Assembly: GCA_016710685.1 (NCBI GenBank)
Contig: JADJVC010000014.1
Coordinates: 310,001-374,000 of the forward strand
Direction: 5' to 3'
Length of the DNA: 64,000 bases
DNA from: Flavobacteriales bacterium
GTDB taxonomy: Bacteria; Bacteroidota; Bacteroidia; Flavobacteriales_F; PHOS-HE28
Made by a program: the position numbers and the translations under genes
Part shown: positions 1 to 9,126 of the stretch, piece by piece
How positions within the stretch are numbered: the stretch's first letter is position 1
How the letters are laid out: every line of letters starts with the position of its first letter
The notes under the pieces: model-generated
Told to the model about the DNA's origin: nothing
The model's database searches: none
The model's input: only the letters and a program-made list of their open reading frames with translations

Positions 1-1
1 G

Positions 2-727
2 GATGCGTTGGGCCAGCTGCCATTGAGGCACTTGGCAAAAAAAATATCCCTCGGCTCGGATGCCGTTTTTTCTTTTGGAGGACATATCAGCGGCATCCTG
101 CAGCGGATAGGGTTGCGCAAGGAGAACATCCTTGAGTGCCCCATCGGCATTGATGAGAGCTGGTTGGTGAACGGCATTCCTCCATCCGACGGCGGTGAAC
201 GCCGGTTCGTATTCTTGGGGCGCGATGAGCGCCGGAAGGGCCTGAAGGAGTTGAATCTGGCGTTGCACGGGTTGCTGAAAGAAGGCTCCACGGAATTCAA
301 GTTTGATTTCATAGGCCCCGTGCAGCAGGTCAACCGGATCGCCGACGCACGCATCACCTACCACGGAGCCGTGCGTGAAGAAGCCTTGATCAAAAAGGTG
401 TTGCGCAGTTCAGATGTGTTGGTTTGCCCGAGCTACTCCGAAGGCATGCCTACGGTGATCATGGAGGCCATGGCTTCGGGCCTTGCCATATTGGCTACCG
501 ACGTTGGTGCGGTCAACCAGCAGGTGGAAGGCAACGGTTGGTTGCTCCCTTCCCCGGAGGTGGGGAGCATACGGTCCGCTTTGGAACAGGCAGTGCGAAT
601 CTCCGCAGCCGACTTGACCGCCATGAAGGAGAAGTCGCTGGACCGCGCAAGCTCCAGATTTACGTGGGGAAAGGTGATCAAGCGAAAGATGGAATTGCTG
701 CAACTGATGTTGGACCGGGTAACATGA
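2..727 (+). CDS. Glycosyltransferase family 4 (GT-B fold), 5' end outside window
   Basis: C-terminal part of a nucleotide-sugar glycosyltransferase, presumably adding a sugar to a surface polysaccharide at the inner face of the membrane. The frame is open to the left window edge, so the true start is missing; about 240 residues are visible. The segment FVFLGRDERRKG opens the second Rossmann domain, and SEGMPTVIMEAMASG contains the E-x7-E signature of GT4 enzymes, followed by ATDVGA, all typical of the donor-binding half. It is followed on the same strand by a polymerase/ligase and an epimerase, which fits the end of an exopolysaccharide or O-antigen cluster. The acceptor and donor cannot be told from the sequence. 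Confidence 0.88.
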   Translation, partial: DALGQLPLRHLAKKISLGSDAVFSFGGHISGILQRIGLRKENILECPIGIDESWLVNGIPPSDGGERRFVFLGRDERRKGLKELNLALHGLLKEGSTEFKFDFIGPVQQVNRIADARITYHGAVREEALIKKVLRSSDVLVCPSYSEGMPTVIMEAMASGLAILATDVGAVNQQVEGNGWLLPSPEVGSIRSALEQAVRISAADLTAMKEKSLDRASSRFTWGKVIKRKMELLQLMLDRVT

Positions 728-790
728 GGCTGCACGCGCAGTAGCACAAGGCCAACCTTACATGGAAATCGCCGCCCGGAGCGGGGCCGT

Positions 791-798
791 TACATTTA
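791..798 (+). promoter_or_regulatory. Possible Bacteroidota -7 box (TACATTTA)
   Basis: TACATTTA resembles the TAnnTTTG box of the primary sigma factor of Bacteroidota, with the last base changed. It lies 31 bases before the ATG of the O-antigen polymerase gene. No convincing -33 element is visible. Weak call. Confidence 0.3.
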
Positions 799-829
799 CG
801 CGCTTCTCTTCCGGCCTACAGCCGCACCC

Positions 830-2203
830 ATGACGCGCTTTATACGGCAGTACCGCATCATCATCGGCCTTATCCTGTTCTGGGTGCTTTGCTCGGCCTA
901 TGCCCCGCCGTTGACATATGTGGTGTTGCCGTTAAGCGTACTGCTATTGCGGCGACGTGAAATGTGGGCGGAGATGCTGTTCGGGTTCTTGATCTGCCTT
1001 GTGCTTTCAGACATGCACCAGGATATCAGGCCCATGGCGGTGATGAAAACCGCGAAGTACACATACATAATTGTGCTAGCCCTGATTTTTTTCAGTGATC
1101 AGGAACGCTTCAAGCCATTGGCCCGCATCTTCCCCTTGTTCCTTCCCTTTTTTGTCTACGCCTTCTTTCCCATCATCCGTTCAGTTTCACCCATTTCGTC
1201 GGTGGAAAAGACGATTTCCTACGCGCTGCTCTTCCTCGTTGTGCCCAATTTGGTGCTCTTCAATTTCCGGAAATACGGTTGGGAATTCTTCCGGGATCTT
1301 ATCTGGTTCATCGTGCTGATACTCGTGAGCCAGCAGCTGCTGCGCGTATTCGCACCGCCGGGCTGGTCCATCATCGACGAACGCTTCAGGGGATATTTCG
1401 GCAACCCCAACGGGTTGGCCATTTTCGTTTACCTCACCTTCGTCCTTTTCGTCGTTGTGAACCAGTTGCGAAGTGATCTTTTTTCAAAAACCTCCAAGCT
1501 CTTCATTTATGCCTTGCTGATCTACTACATCATTACTTGCGGTGCCCGCACCTCGCTGATGTCCACACTCATGTTCTTGCTCTTCATTCAGTTCTTTCGG
1601 GTATCCACCTTCCTTGGCATCATTTCCTTTGTTGCCTTCATCGGCATCGGTGAGGTCATCTCAAGTAACCTGCCCACGATCATATCCGCGTTCGGCTTGC
1701 AAGAATACTTGCGCGTGGACACCATAGCTGACGGCTCAGGCCGGTACATGGCCTGGAATTATGCTTGGCAACAGATCAATGAAAAAGGGTTTTTCTTCTT
1801 CGGGGGAGGTTTTGACAATGAGTATTGGCTGATGTATGAAGCCCGGCATTATCTCTCCAAACTGGGCCACCAAGGCGGGGTCCACAACAGCTATCTTGCT
1901 TTCTGGCTCAACACCGGTATCGTGGGCCTGTTCCTCTACCTGCGCGGGTTCGTGCTGGTGTTCATCAAAGCCACCAAGGAGACGCCGGTCGCCATGGCCA
2001 TCATGTTCTCCGTGCTCTTCTCCATTCTTTATGAAAGCTGGCTCGCCGGTTCCCTCAATCCGTACACCATCTTGCTCCTCATCATTCTTACCATTGTTTC
2101 CGAGGAGGAGATCTTGGGTTCCGCAAAATTAGCGGCACCCGATGAAGAACGGGAGGAGCAAGCCTCCGAAACGGTCCCCCAATTGATCCTGCCCGCCCGC
2201 TGA
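830..2203 (+). CDS. O-antigen ligase/polymerase family membrane protein
   Basis: A 457-residue polytopic inner-membrane protein with about ten hydrophobic segments and a short charged C-terminus. The late loop LGHQGGVHNSYLAFWLNTG (HNSYL near residue 352) is the conserved periplasmic Wzy_C/WaaL signature, with the histidine and asparagine expected for enzymes that join or polymerise undecaprenyl-linked glycans. It sits between a glycosyltransferase and a sugar epimerase on the same strand, so a role in finishing a surface polysaccharide is likely. Ligase and polymerase cannot be separated by sequence alone. The ATG at 830 gives an N-terminus that runs straight into the first membrane segment. 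Confidence 0.85.
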   Translation: MTRFIRQYRIIIGLILFWVLCSAYAPPLTYVVLPLSVLLLRRREMWAEMLFGFLICLVLSDMHQDIRPMAVMKTAKYTYIIVLALIFFSDQERFKPLARIFPLFLPFFVYAFFPIIRSVSPISSVEKTISYALLFLVVPNLVLFNFRKYGWEFFRDLIWFIVLILVSQQLLRVFAPPGWSIIDERFRGYFGNPNGLAIFVYLTFVLFVVVNQLRSDLFSKTSKLFIYALLIYYIITCGARTSLMSTLMFLLFIQFFRVSTFLGIISFVAFIGIGEVISSNLPTIISAFGLQEYLRVDTIADGSGRYMAWNYAWQQINEKGFFFFGGGFDNEYWLMYEARHYLSKLGHQGGVHNSYLAFWLNTGIVGLFLYLRGFVLVFIKATKETPVAMAIMFSVLFSILYESWLAGSLNPYTILLLIILTIVSEEEILGSAKLAAPDEEREEQASETVPQLILPAR

Positions 2204-2233
2204 ACTCTATTTTCACCCCTCAATGCCCAACGA

Positions 2234-3172
2234 ATGAACAAGATCCTAGTGACCGGCGGAGCCGGTTTCGTGCCCAGCGCTTTGGTAAACCACCTGGCCC
2301 GCGACCCCAACAACTCCGTTACAGCGGTGGATAACCTTACCACGGGCGACCTGCTCAAATTGGATCTAAATGCAGCTCATCCGCCGCAGTTCATCAAATG
2401 CGATGTGAACCAATTCGACGATATCAGCGGTGTCTTTTACGCGAACCGATTCGACTATGTGTTCCACTATGCCGCCGTTGTGGGCGTGAAGCGGACCACG
2501 GACCATCCCGTGAGCGTACTGAACGACATTGACGGCATCCGCAACGTGCTCAACCTGTCAAAGAACACCGGCGTGAAGCGCGTTTTTTTCAGCAGCAGCA
2601 GCGAGGTGTACGGGGAGCCTGTGGAGTTTCCGCAGAACGAGCATACCACACCATTGAACAGCAAATTGCCCTATGCCATCGTGAAGAACATCGGTGAGGC
2701 TTTTTTGCGAAGCTTCCAGCGTGAATATGGACTGGACTATACCATATTCCGTTTCTTCAACACCTATGGCCCTGCACAGAGCAAGGACTTCGTGGTGAGC
2801 AAGTTCATCCGAGCGGCGCTGAAAGGGGAGGACATTACCATTTACGGCGACGGAAGCCAGACCCGTACTTTCTGTTACATCGAGGACAACATCGAGGCCA
2901 CTGTGGCTGCATTCACCGGGAAAGCCGCTGTGAACGACGTGGTGAACATCGGGAACGATATGGAGACCTCCATTCTTGAACTGGCCAAACTGGTCGTGGA
3001 TATGACGGGTAGTGCTTCACGGATCATACATCTGCCGCCATTGAAGGAGGGGGACATGACCCGACGGATGCCGGACAATACCCGCATGCGCCAACTGTTG
3101 GGACGTGACCTGATGCCCCTGAGGGAAGGGTTGGAAAAGGTACTGGCGGACACTTCCTTCATCCTGGGTTGA
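2234..3172 (+). CDS. NAD-dependent epimerase/dehydratase (extended SDR)
   Basis: A 312-residue extended short-chain dehydrogenase acting on a nucleotide sugar in the cytoplasm. The N-terminal VTGGAGFV is the NAD-binding glycine motif; SSSSEVYG (about residues 120-127) and Y147-AIV-K151 give the catalytic Ser/Thr and Tyr-x3-Lys; FFNTYGP and the RTFCYIED segment are the substrate-side signatures of the UDP-glucose 4-epimerase/dTDP-glucose dehydratase group. The usual GFIGS is GFVPS here. It follows the polymerase gene by 30 bases and ends the polysaccharide locus before a terminator. The exact sugar is not identifiable. Confidence 0.85.
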   Translation: MNKILVTGGAGFVPSALVNHLARDPNNSVTAVDNLTTGDLLKLDLNAAHPPQFIKCDVNQFDDISGVFYANRFDYVFHYAAVVGVKRTTDHPVSVLNDIDGIRNVLNLSKNTGVKRVFFSSSSEVYGEPVEFPQNEHTTPLNSKLPYAIVKNIGEAFLRSFQREYGLDYTIFRFFNTYGPAQSKDFVVSKFIRAALKGEDITIYGDGSQTRTFCYIEDNIEATVAAFTGKAAVNDVVNIGNDMETSILELAKLVVDMTGSASRIIHLPPLKEGDMTRRMPDNTRMRQLLGRDLMPLREGLEKVLADTSFILG

Positions 3173-3195
3173 GTTCCGGTGACCCCAAATGAAAA

Positions 3196-3211
3196 AGGGG
3201 CCGAAGCCCCT
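3196..3211. terminator. Bidirectional intrinsic terminator
   Basis: AGGGGC-CGAA-GCCCCT is a perfect 6-bp stem with a tetraloop, preceded by a run of A and followed by TATTT, so it can work on both strands. It lies between the convergent epimerase and DUF6089 genes. Confidence 0.7.
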
Positions 3212-3233
3212 ATTTCCTGAATTAATGCCCGGA

Positions 3234-4172
3234 CTAGAATTTCGCACGGCTCTTGCGGCCAATGCGTTTTTTGCCGCGCGACCAGCTGTTGCGCTGGCGG
3301 TAGAAGTTCGACTGTCCACGTAGTACGTAGCTATACGTAAGGGTCATAGTGAGGTAGCTGTCGTTGTGCGTGGGGTCGCCGCGCTTCAGGCCCTCAGTGT
3401 ACTGAATGGGGTCGGGGATGGTGTTGTCAGGGTCCTGTACGAAATCGCTTTGGCTGGCTAATTGTGCAGCCAAGCCACCTGCTCCTCCTGGCAATGCCGA
3501 TGGGTCGGCATAAACGCCACTGGCGTCGTCGATGTAATCGCTGAAGGTGGTGCGCCAACCGAAATCCCAACCGAAGCGGTGCTGCCGCTTAAAGGTGAAA
3601 TGGAAGCCCATGCCTGCGGGCACGGCGAAGCCTAGACTGGAGTAGTTCTGTAGCTCAGTGGTCTGCTCCCGGAGTGCGTAAAATTCGCCGGAATGGTTGA
3701 TCTGGCCTTTCGGGTTGCTGAGGTAAACAGCACCACCCACATAGGCGAACAACCTGAAATCCGTTTTGTAACGGCCACGGCCCCCTAAGTCATTGTCCTG
3801 GAACAACGTGAACTCCGGACGGACATAGAGTTCCATCATGTCGTTGCGGAAGCTCAGGTTCCGGCCCACACGCTCCGGATTGGTGCTCAAGTAATCGCCG
3901 CCCTGGAGACGATAGTAAAGGATTCCCGAATTAATCGAGACCATGCGGTTCAGCTTGCGGCGAGCAAAGGCACCAACGGCAAAGCGTGTTTGCCCCAATT
4001 GCATGTCCCAGATGAAATCCCGCCGGGTCTTTTCATTCCCGCCGAACTCGCCGAGATAATTTGCGCCACCAAGGTGTACACCGATGTCCCAGTCGTACTG
4101 GGCCTGTGCGGCGCCTCCCATGGCTGCGGTCAAAGTGACCACTATGGCTGTGCGTAGTATTCCTAGCTTCAT
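3234..4172 (-). CDS. DUF6089 family outer-membrane beta-barrel protein
   Basis: A 312-residue secreted protein that matches the Bacteroidota DUF6089 family: WDIGVHLGGANYLGEFGG after the signal peptide, a series of alternating hydrophobic strands, and a basic C-terminal tail. The chosen ATG at 4172 gives a clear signal peptide (MKLGILRTAIVVTLTAA, cleavage after AQA); a longer frame to 4220 would put charged residues before it. An exact TAAGTTTG box lies 25 bases upstream on this strand. The family is assumed to sit in the outer membrane; no enzymatic role is known to me. Confidence 0.82.
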   Translation of the reverse strand: MKLGILRTAIVVTLTAAMGGAAQAQYDWDIGVHLGGANYLGEFGGNEKTRRDFIWDMQLGQTRFAVGAFARRKLNRMVSINSGILYYRLQGGDYLSTNPERVGRNLSFRNDMMELYVRPEFTLFQDNDLGGRGRYKTDFRLFAYVGGAVYLSNPKGQINHSGEFYALREQTTELQNYSSLGFAVPAGMGFHFTFKRQHRFGWDFGWRTTFSDYIDDASGVYADPSALPGGAGGLAAQLASQSDFVQDPDNTIPDPIQYTEGLKRGDPTHNDSYLTMTLTYSYVLRGQSNFYRQRNSWSRGKKRIGRKSRAKF

Positions 4173-4196
4173 GCGCTCGTCTTTCCGATTGACCGG

Positions 4197-4204
4197 CAAA
4201 CTTA
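4197..4204 (-). promoter_or_regulatory. Bacteroidota -7 box TAAGTTTG for the DUF6089 gene
   Basis: On the minus strand the bases read TAAGTTTG, an exact match to TAnnTTTG, ending 24 bases before the ATG at 4172. No clear -33 element is visible. Confidence 0.55.
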
Positions 4205-4277
4205 GCGAAATCAAACGCACTTCTACGGTATTTCTCTTAAAAGGATATGAACGATCGCCAATGCCTTCATATTCCGC

Positions 4278-4285
4278 TACTTTCG
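4278..4285 (+). promoter_or_regulatory. Probable -7 box TACTTTCG for the nitronate monooxygenase gene
   Basis: TACTTTCG followed by CC matches the TAnnTT(T/C)G pattern seen before several other genes here. It lies inside the longest possible reading frame (ATG 4247), which argues that translation starts downstream, at the TTG at 4316. Confidence 0.45.
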
Positions 4286-4315
4286 CCGCCCACCGAACAA
4301 CTCAAACTTTCAGCC

Positions 4316-5266
4316 TTGCAGAACCGCATCACATCGCTTTTCGGCATCCGTTTCCCCTTGGTGCAGGCGGGTATGATCTGGAATTCCGGCTGGCGCTTGG
4401 CCTCTGCAGTAAGCAATGCTGGCGGATTGGGGGTCATCGGCTCCGGGAGTATGTACCCCGAGGTGTTGCTGGAGCATGTGCGCAAGTGCAAAGCCGCAAC
4501 GGACAAGCCTTTTGCGGTGAACATCCCCATGCTTTACCCCGACGTGGAGAAGCACATCGCAACGGTGATCGAGCAACAAGTGCCCATCGTCTTCACCAGT
4601 GCCGGTAACCCCGGTATTTGGACACGCCGGCTAAAAGATGCAGGCATCACAGTGGTGCATGTTACTGCCAGTGTGAAGTTCGCCATGAAGGCAGAAGATG
4701 CCGGGGTGGATGCCGTGGTGGCCGAAGGCTTCCAGGCAGGCGGCCATAACGGTCGTGAAGAAACCACCACAATGGTTCTCGTACCCATGGTGCGCGCCGC
4801 CGTGAAGGTGCCGGTGATCGCCGCAGGAGGGATCGCTACGGGCAGCAGCATGCTGGCTGCTTTCGCCTTGGGCGCGGAGGCCGTGCAGATGGGCAGCCGC
4901 TTTGTGGCCTCTGATGAATCCAGTGCGCACGACGCGTTCAAACAGCACGTTATCCGTAGCCAAGAAGGCGACACATTGCTTACACTGAAGGAGTTGGCCC
5001 CTGTGCGTATGATGCGCAACGCCTTTTTCAACGAAGTGCAGCAGGCTTATGCGCGTTGTGCCACTCCGGAGGAACTGAAAACGTTGTTGGGCCGAGCCCG
5101 CGCTAAACGCGGCATGTTCGAAGGTGATATGGAGCAAGGTGAACTGGAGATCGGCCAGGTAGGCGCCGCGATCCGCGAGGTGTTGCCTGCGGGTGAGATC
5201 GTGCGGCAAGTGATGGCCGAATTCAATGAGGCTCGAGAAGAACTGGGGCAACTTCGGTTTCCGTGA
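4316..5266 (+). CDS. Nitronate monooxygenase (2-nitropropane dioxygenase family)
   Basis: An FMN-dependent TIM-barrel enzyme that oxidises alkyl nitronates, cytoplasmic. NRITSLFGIRFPLVQAGM is the usual family N-terminus; FTSAGNP, GFQAGGHNGR (the FMN/substrate loop with the conserved His, near residue 167 counted from ATG 4247) and VIAAGGIATG, GAEAVQMGSRF are the expected phosphate-binding and barrel motifs. I prefer the TTG at 4316 because the family starts there and a promoter-like box lies between it and the ATG at 4247; the longer form (339 residues) remains possible. FabK-type enoyl reductases share this fold, but the GHNGR loop and length fit the NMO group better. Confidence 0.85.
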   Translation: MQNRITSLFGIRFPLVQAGMIWNSGWRLASAVSNAGGLGVIGSGSMYPEVLLEHVRKCKAATDKPFAVNIPMLYPDVEKHIATVIEQQVPIVFTSAGNPGIWTRRLKDAGITVVHVTASVKFAMKAEDAGVDAVVAEGFQAGGHNGREETTTMVLVPMVRAAVKVPVIAAGGIATGSSMLAAFALGAEAVQMGSRFVASDESSAHDAFKQHVIRSQEGDTLLTLKELAPVRMMRNAFFNEVQQAYARCATPEELKTLLGRARAKRGMFEGDMEQGELEIGQVGAAIREVLPAGEIVRQVMAEFNEAREELGQLRFP

Positions 5267-5301
5267 CTTTGCGATTATTTCAGATTCGCTCCGCAAACCG
5301 A

Positions 5302-7421
5302 ATGGCACTACCAAGCGTCACTATGTTGATGCCGATACCGATCCGGATGCTGGTGCGTTGGAATACCGTGCGCCATCTTTTTGCCATCCTGCTTGCTGTA
5401 GGTCCGTTGCTGCTGCATGCCACGGAGCTGGAACCGCCATCATTGCGATGCACCGCCGTGGCCGCCAACGGCGATGTCACGCTTACCTGGGTGGTGCCGC
5501 CTGACCCCACGAACGAGTTCCTGCAATATGAAGTGTTCCGCGCAGATGCTGCAATTGGACCGTTCACCTTGGTGACCACCATTCCCGTTTACGCCCAAAC
5601 CACTTTTTCGGATGCTGGTGCGAATGGCAATAGCGCTTCCCGCTTCTACTACCTTACCACGGTTTCTACATCGGCCCCGCCAAACACTTCGGTGACCAGC
5701 GACACGCTTGCAACTCTGTTCGTCCAGGTTTCCCAAAGTGTGCCCTTGGCAGCGCCGTGGTGGATTGGAACTTGCAACACGACCCGCCGTTGGCCACTTC
5801 TACGACCGAAGTTTTGATCGACATGGAGTACCCCGTTGGCACATGGAATTTGGCCGATACAGTGCTTAATCCGCTCCATCATTGGTCGCAGGTGGTGAGC
5901 GTTTGCGATGATTCGCTGAACTTCCGCGTGTACCAGCCGGATGCCAGCGGCTGCTATTCCACCAGCAATGCCACCGGCGCGCAGTTCCAGGACATTACGC
6001 CGCCTTCCATCCCCATCATGGTAACGGTTACCGTGGATACCGCCACCAACCAAAGCGTGCTGAACTGGGACCCCAGTCCTGAATTGGATACCCAAGGCTA
6101 CATCGTAGTGCAGTCCACGCCGGGTGGAAACGTGATCATTGATACGGTTTATGGCCGGTTGAACACTATTTACCCGTGGCTCGGTAGCCAGGCCGGCGCC
6201 GGGGCTGAATCCTTCACCATCGCTGCCATTGACAGTTGCAGCCGAGGCACCCCGCCGAGTCCAAACACCAGCGCCACCTTCGATCCGCATACCACCGTTT
6301 TTCTTTCTACGGAATACGACCGATGCGCGGGCACCATCACCATCGATCGCACGCCCTACGGGGGCTGGCCTGTAGAGCAATACCTGCTTTTCGGATCCAT
6401 TGACAATGCGCCGTACACGCTGCTCGCAACGCTTGGCCCGGGTGATCTTTCATTCACTGTGGATGAAGTGCAGGCCGACCATGTGTATTGCTTCGTAATG
6501 CGGGCCATTGGCGCATCGCCCGAAGAGACCTCCCTTAGCAACAAGACCTGCCGCACTACCGCCTATCCGCAAGTGCCCCAATGGAATTACCTGCGCGTGG
6601 CCACCGTGGTCGCGAAGGACCACATCACCGTTGTTGACAGTGTCGACTTGGGTGCCTTCACAAGTAGGCTGACACTTGAGCGCACCTTCAACGGTGAGCC
6701 TTGGGAAACCATCGCGGAAGTTCCGGGCGGCACCGGACCGGTGGTGGTCTTTGAGGATTTCGATGTACAGACCAGCGAGCGGTCCTACACCTATCGGGTG
6801 GCTGCGGAAGACAGTTGTGGTGCGCGCACCGCCATCAGCAATGTGGGTAACACCATGCTGCTTAATGTTAGCGCTGACCTGGATGGCTACAATCACCTGT
6901 ACTGGAACGGTTACTCGGAATGGGCAGGCAATGTGGCGGGCTATACCGTTTACCGCAGTATTGTGGATGGTCCGTTTGAACCCGTGGGCACTACCATGCC
7001 TAGCATTTGGGAATTCCCCGACAACGTTGAAAGTTTGTTCGAAACACCGGGCAAATTCTGCTACTACGTGGTTGCCAACGAAGCTGGGAATCCGACCGGA
7101 ATCGATGCAGTTTCCACCAGCAACATTGCATGTGCCGTGCAGAAAGAGGAGGTGTGGATTCCGAACGCTTTCATTGCAACTGGCTACAATTTTGAGTTCA
7201 AGCCCGTACTCGCTTATGCCGACATCAACCGCTACGAGTTCACCATCTTCAACCGCTGGGGCCAGCAGATCTGGACCACCAACGACCGTGACCAAGCATG
7301 GGACGGTCGCGTGAACGGAGGCTACGTGCCGCAAGGCGTTTATGCCTACTACTGCTCCTTCCTGAACGGAGCCGGTAAAACGGTGGAGCGAAAGGGGACC
7401 GTGACTTTTTTGCCGGGTTAG
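5302..7421 (+). CDS. T9SS cargo protein with gliding motility-associated C-terminal domain (frame broken once)
   Basis: A secreted protein of about 706 residues once one base is restored. It has an N-terminal signal peptide (HLFAILLAVGPLLLHA; a start at 5347 is also possible), several fibronectin-III-like repeats with conserved pairs such as YxVFRA and YxVYRS, and an ending VWIPNAF, FEFKP, FTIFNRWGQQIW, AWDGRVNG, VPQGVYAYY typical of the CHU_C/type B sorting domain used by the type IX secretion system. Reading passes from frame 1 to frame 3 near 5748: restoring one G in TTGG gives an uninterrupted PLGSAVVDWN. The protein is expected at the cell surface or released; its ligand is unknown. Confidence 0.82.
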
Positions 7422-7449
7422 TCAGTTGGAGCGAGCCGAATCGGGGACG

Positions 7450-7467
7450 TTTGCATGGCTATGCAAA
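7450..7467. terminator. Small hairpin after the T9SS cargo gene
   Basis: TTTGCAT-GGCT-ATGCAAA is a perfect 7-bp inverted repeat with a tetraloop, 29 bases after the stop codon at 7421. There is no clear T run, so a terminator role is only likely. Confidence 0.35.
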
Positions 7468-7585
7468 TGATATGATTTCATCCGTGTGGAACGACTACTT
7501 ACTGCAGCAATACGCTTCAGGTCCGAACCTCATCGCGTTGATCTAAAAGTTGAACTGTACGAAAACACCTATCGCCTCTTCGGAG

Positions 7586-7593
7586 TACTTTTG
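7586..7593 (+). promoter_or_regulatory. Bacteroidota -7 box TACTTTTG for guaB
   Basis: TACTTTTG is an exact TAnnTTTG match and ends only three bases before the ATG at 7597, so the transcript would be almost leaderless. It also supports 7597 rather than the in-frame start at 7486. Confidence 0.55.
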
Positions 7594-7596
7594 TGC

Positions 7597-9126
7597 ATGG
7601 AACGATCCACCACCGCCGTTGCCCCAGGGCAGCGCGAACGTGCCGCCAATGGCACCGCCCCGGCAACAGACCGCTTTGCCGCCCAAGGATTCACGTACGA
7701 TGACGTGTTGCTGGTGCCCGCATACTCCGAGGTTTTGCCACGTGCCGTGGACATCCGGTCACGCTTCAGCCGCAACATCGTGCTGAACTTGCCCATTGTT
7801 TCGGCCGCCATGGACACGGTGACCGGCGCTGAACTGGCCATTGCCATAGCGCAACAGGGCGGCATCGGCGTGGTACACAAGAACCAAACCATCAAGGAGC
7901 AGGCCGAGGAAGTGCGCCGCGTAAAGCGAAGCGAAAGCGGCATGATCACCGATCCGGTGAAACTGTTGGAAGGTGCCACCGTGGGCGATGCGATGCGCCT
8001 GATGGCCGAGCATGGCATCGGTGGCATTCCCGTGGTGGACAAGGCGGATAAGCTCGTCGGCATCGTAACCAACCGCGATCTGCGCTTCGAGAAGAAAATG
8101 GCCAAGCCCGTGGCCGAAGTGATGACCAGTGAAAACGTCATCACCGCGAAGCCGGATGTCACCATGGCCCAAGCGGCCGACATCCTTCAGGAATTCAAGA
8201 TCGAAAAACTCCCCGTTGTGGATGCCAAGGGAAAGCTCGTTGGACTGGTGACCTATAAGGACATCATCAAGCTGAAGCAAAGCCCCAACGCTTGCAAGGA
8301 CAACCTCGGCCGCTTGCGCGTGGCTGCCGCTATCGGCGTTACCGGCGACAGCCTGGATCGCGCCAAAGCATTGGTGGCCGCCGGCGTTGACGCGCTGGTG
8401 ATCGACACCGCACACGGCCATCACATCGGTGTGCAGGACACGTTGCGTAGCGTCCGTAAGGCCTTCCCGAAGGTGGATATCGTTGTAGGCAACGTAGCCA
8501 CTGCCGCCGCCGCGAAAGCGTTGGTGGATGCGGGCGCCGATGCCATCAAAGTGGGCATCGGTCCGGGCAGTATTTGCACCACGCGCATCATTGCCGGTGT
8601 TGGCGTGCCCCAGTTAACCGCTGTGCATGATTGTGCTCTGGCTATCGCAGGCAGCGGCGTACCGGTGATCGCGGACGGCGGCATACGCTACACCGGCGAC
8701 ATGGTAAAAGCTCTCGCCGGCGGTGCCGACTGTGTGATGATCGGGTCGCTCTTCGCAGGCGTGGAGGAAAGCCCCGGCGAAACAGTGATCTACGAAGGCC
8801 GGCGCTTCAAGACCTACCGTGGCATGGGCAGTATTGAAGCCATGCAGCGCGGCAGTAAGGACCGCTACTTCCAAGACATGGAAGACGACATCAAAAAGCT
8901 AGTACCCGAGGGGATCAGTGGTCGTGTTCCATACAAAGGCCCTTTGCAGGAAGTAGTGGTGCAGCTCGAAGGCGGGTTGCGCGCAGGCATGGGCTATTGC
9001 GGAGCCCCGGACATCGCCGCATTACAAAAGGCCACGTTCATGCGCATCACTGCGGCGGGCATGAAGGAGAGCCATCCGCACGACGTGTTCATCACGCGTG
9101 AGGCGCCGAATTACAGTGTAGGGTAG
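7597..9126 (+). CDS. guaB: Inosine-5'-monophosphate dehydrogenase
   Basis: Oxidises IMP to XMP with NAD+, the committed step of guanine nucleotide synthesis, in the cytoplasm. The 509-residue product has the TIM barrel start [17 protein letters not shown], two CBS domains (about residues 110-225, with [18 protein letters not shown] and [18 protein letters not shown]), the catalytic loop [11 protein letters not shown] with Cys327, and the flap and C-terminal YRGMGS. The start at 7597 fits a promoter box just upstream; about 25 extra residues precede the conserved barrel. The 3' end overlaps by 16 bases the end of the convergent TIGR02757 gene. Confidence 0.96.
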   Translation: MERSTTAVAPGQRERAANGTAPATDRFAAQGFTYDDVLLVPAYSEVLPRAVDIRSRFSRNIVLNLPIVSAAMDTVTGAELAIAIAQQGGIGVVHKNQTIKEQAEEVRRVKRSESGMITDPVKLLEGATVGDAMRLMAEHGIGGIPVVDKADKLVGIVTNRDLRFEKKMAKPVAEVMTSENVITAKPDVTMAQAADILQEFKIEKLPVVDAKGKLVGLVTYKDIIKLKQSPNACKDNLGRLRVAAAIGVTGDSLDRAKALVAAGVDALVIDTAHGHHIGVQDTLRSVRKAFPKVDIVVGNVATAAAAKALVDAGADAIKVGIGPGSICTTRIIAGVGVPQLTAVHDCALAIAGSGVPVIADGGIRYTGDMVKALAGGADCVMIGSLFAGVEESPGETVIYEGRRFKTYRGMGSIEAMQRGSKDRYFQDMEDDIKKLVPEGISGRVPYKGPLQEVVVQLEGGLRAGMGYCGAPDIAALQKATFMRITAAGMKESHPHDVFITREAPNYSVG

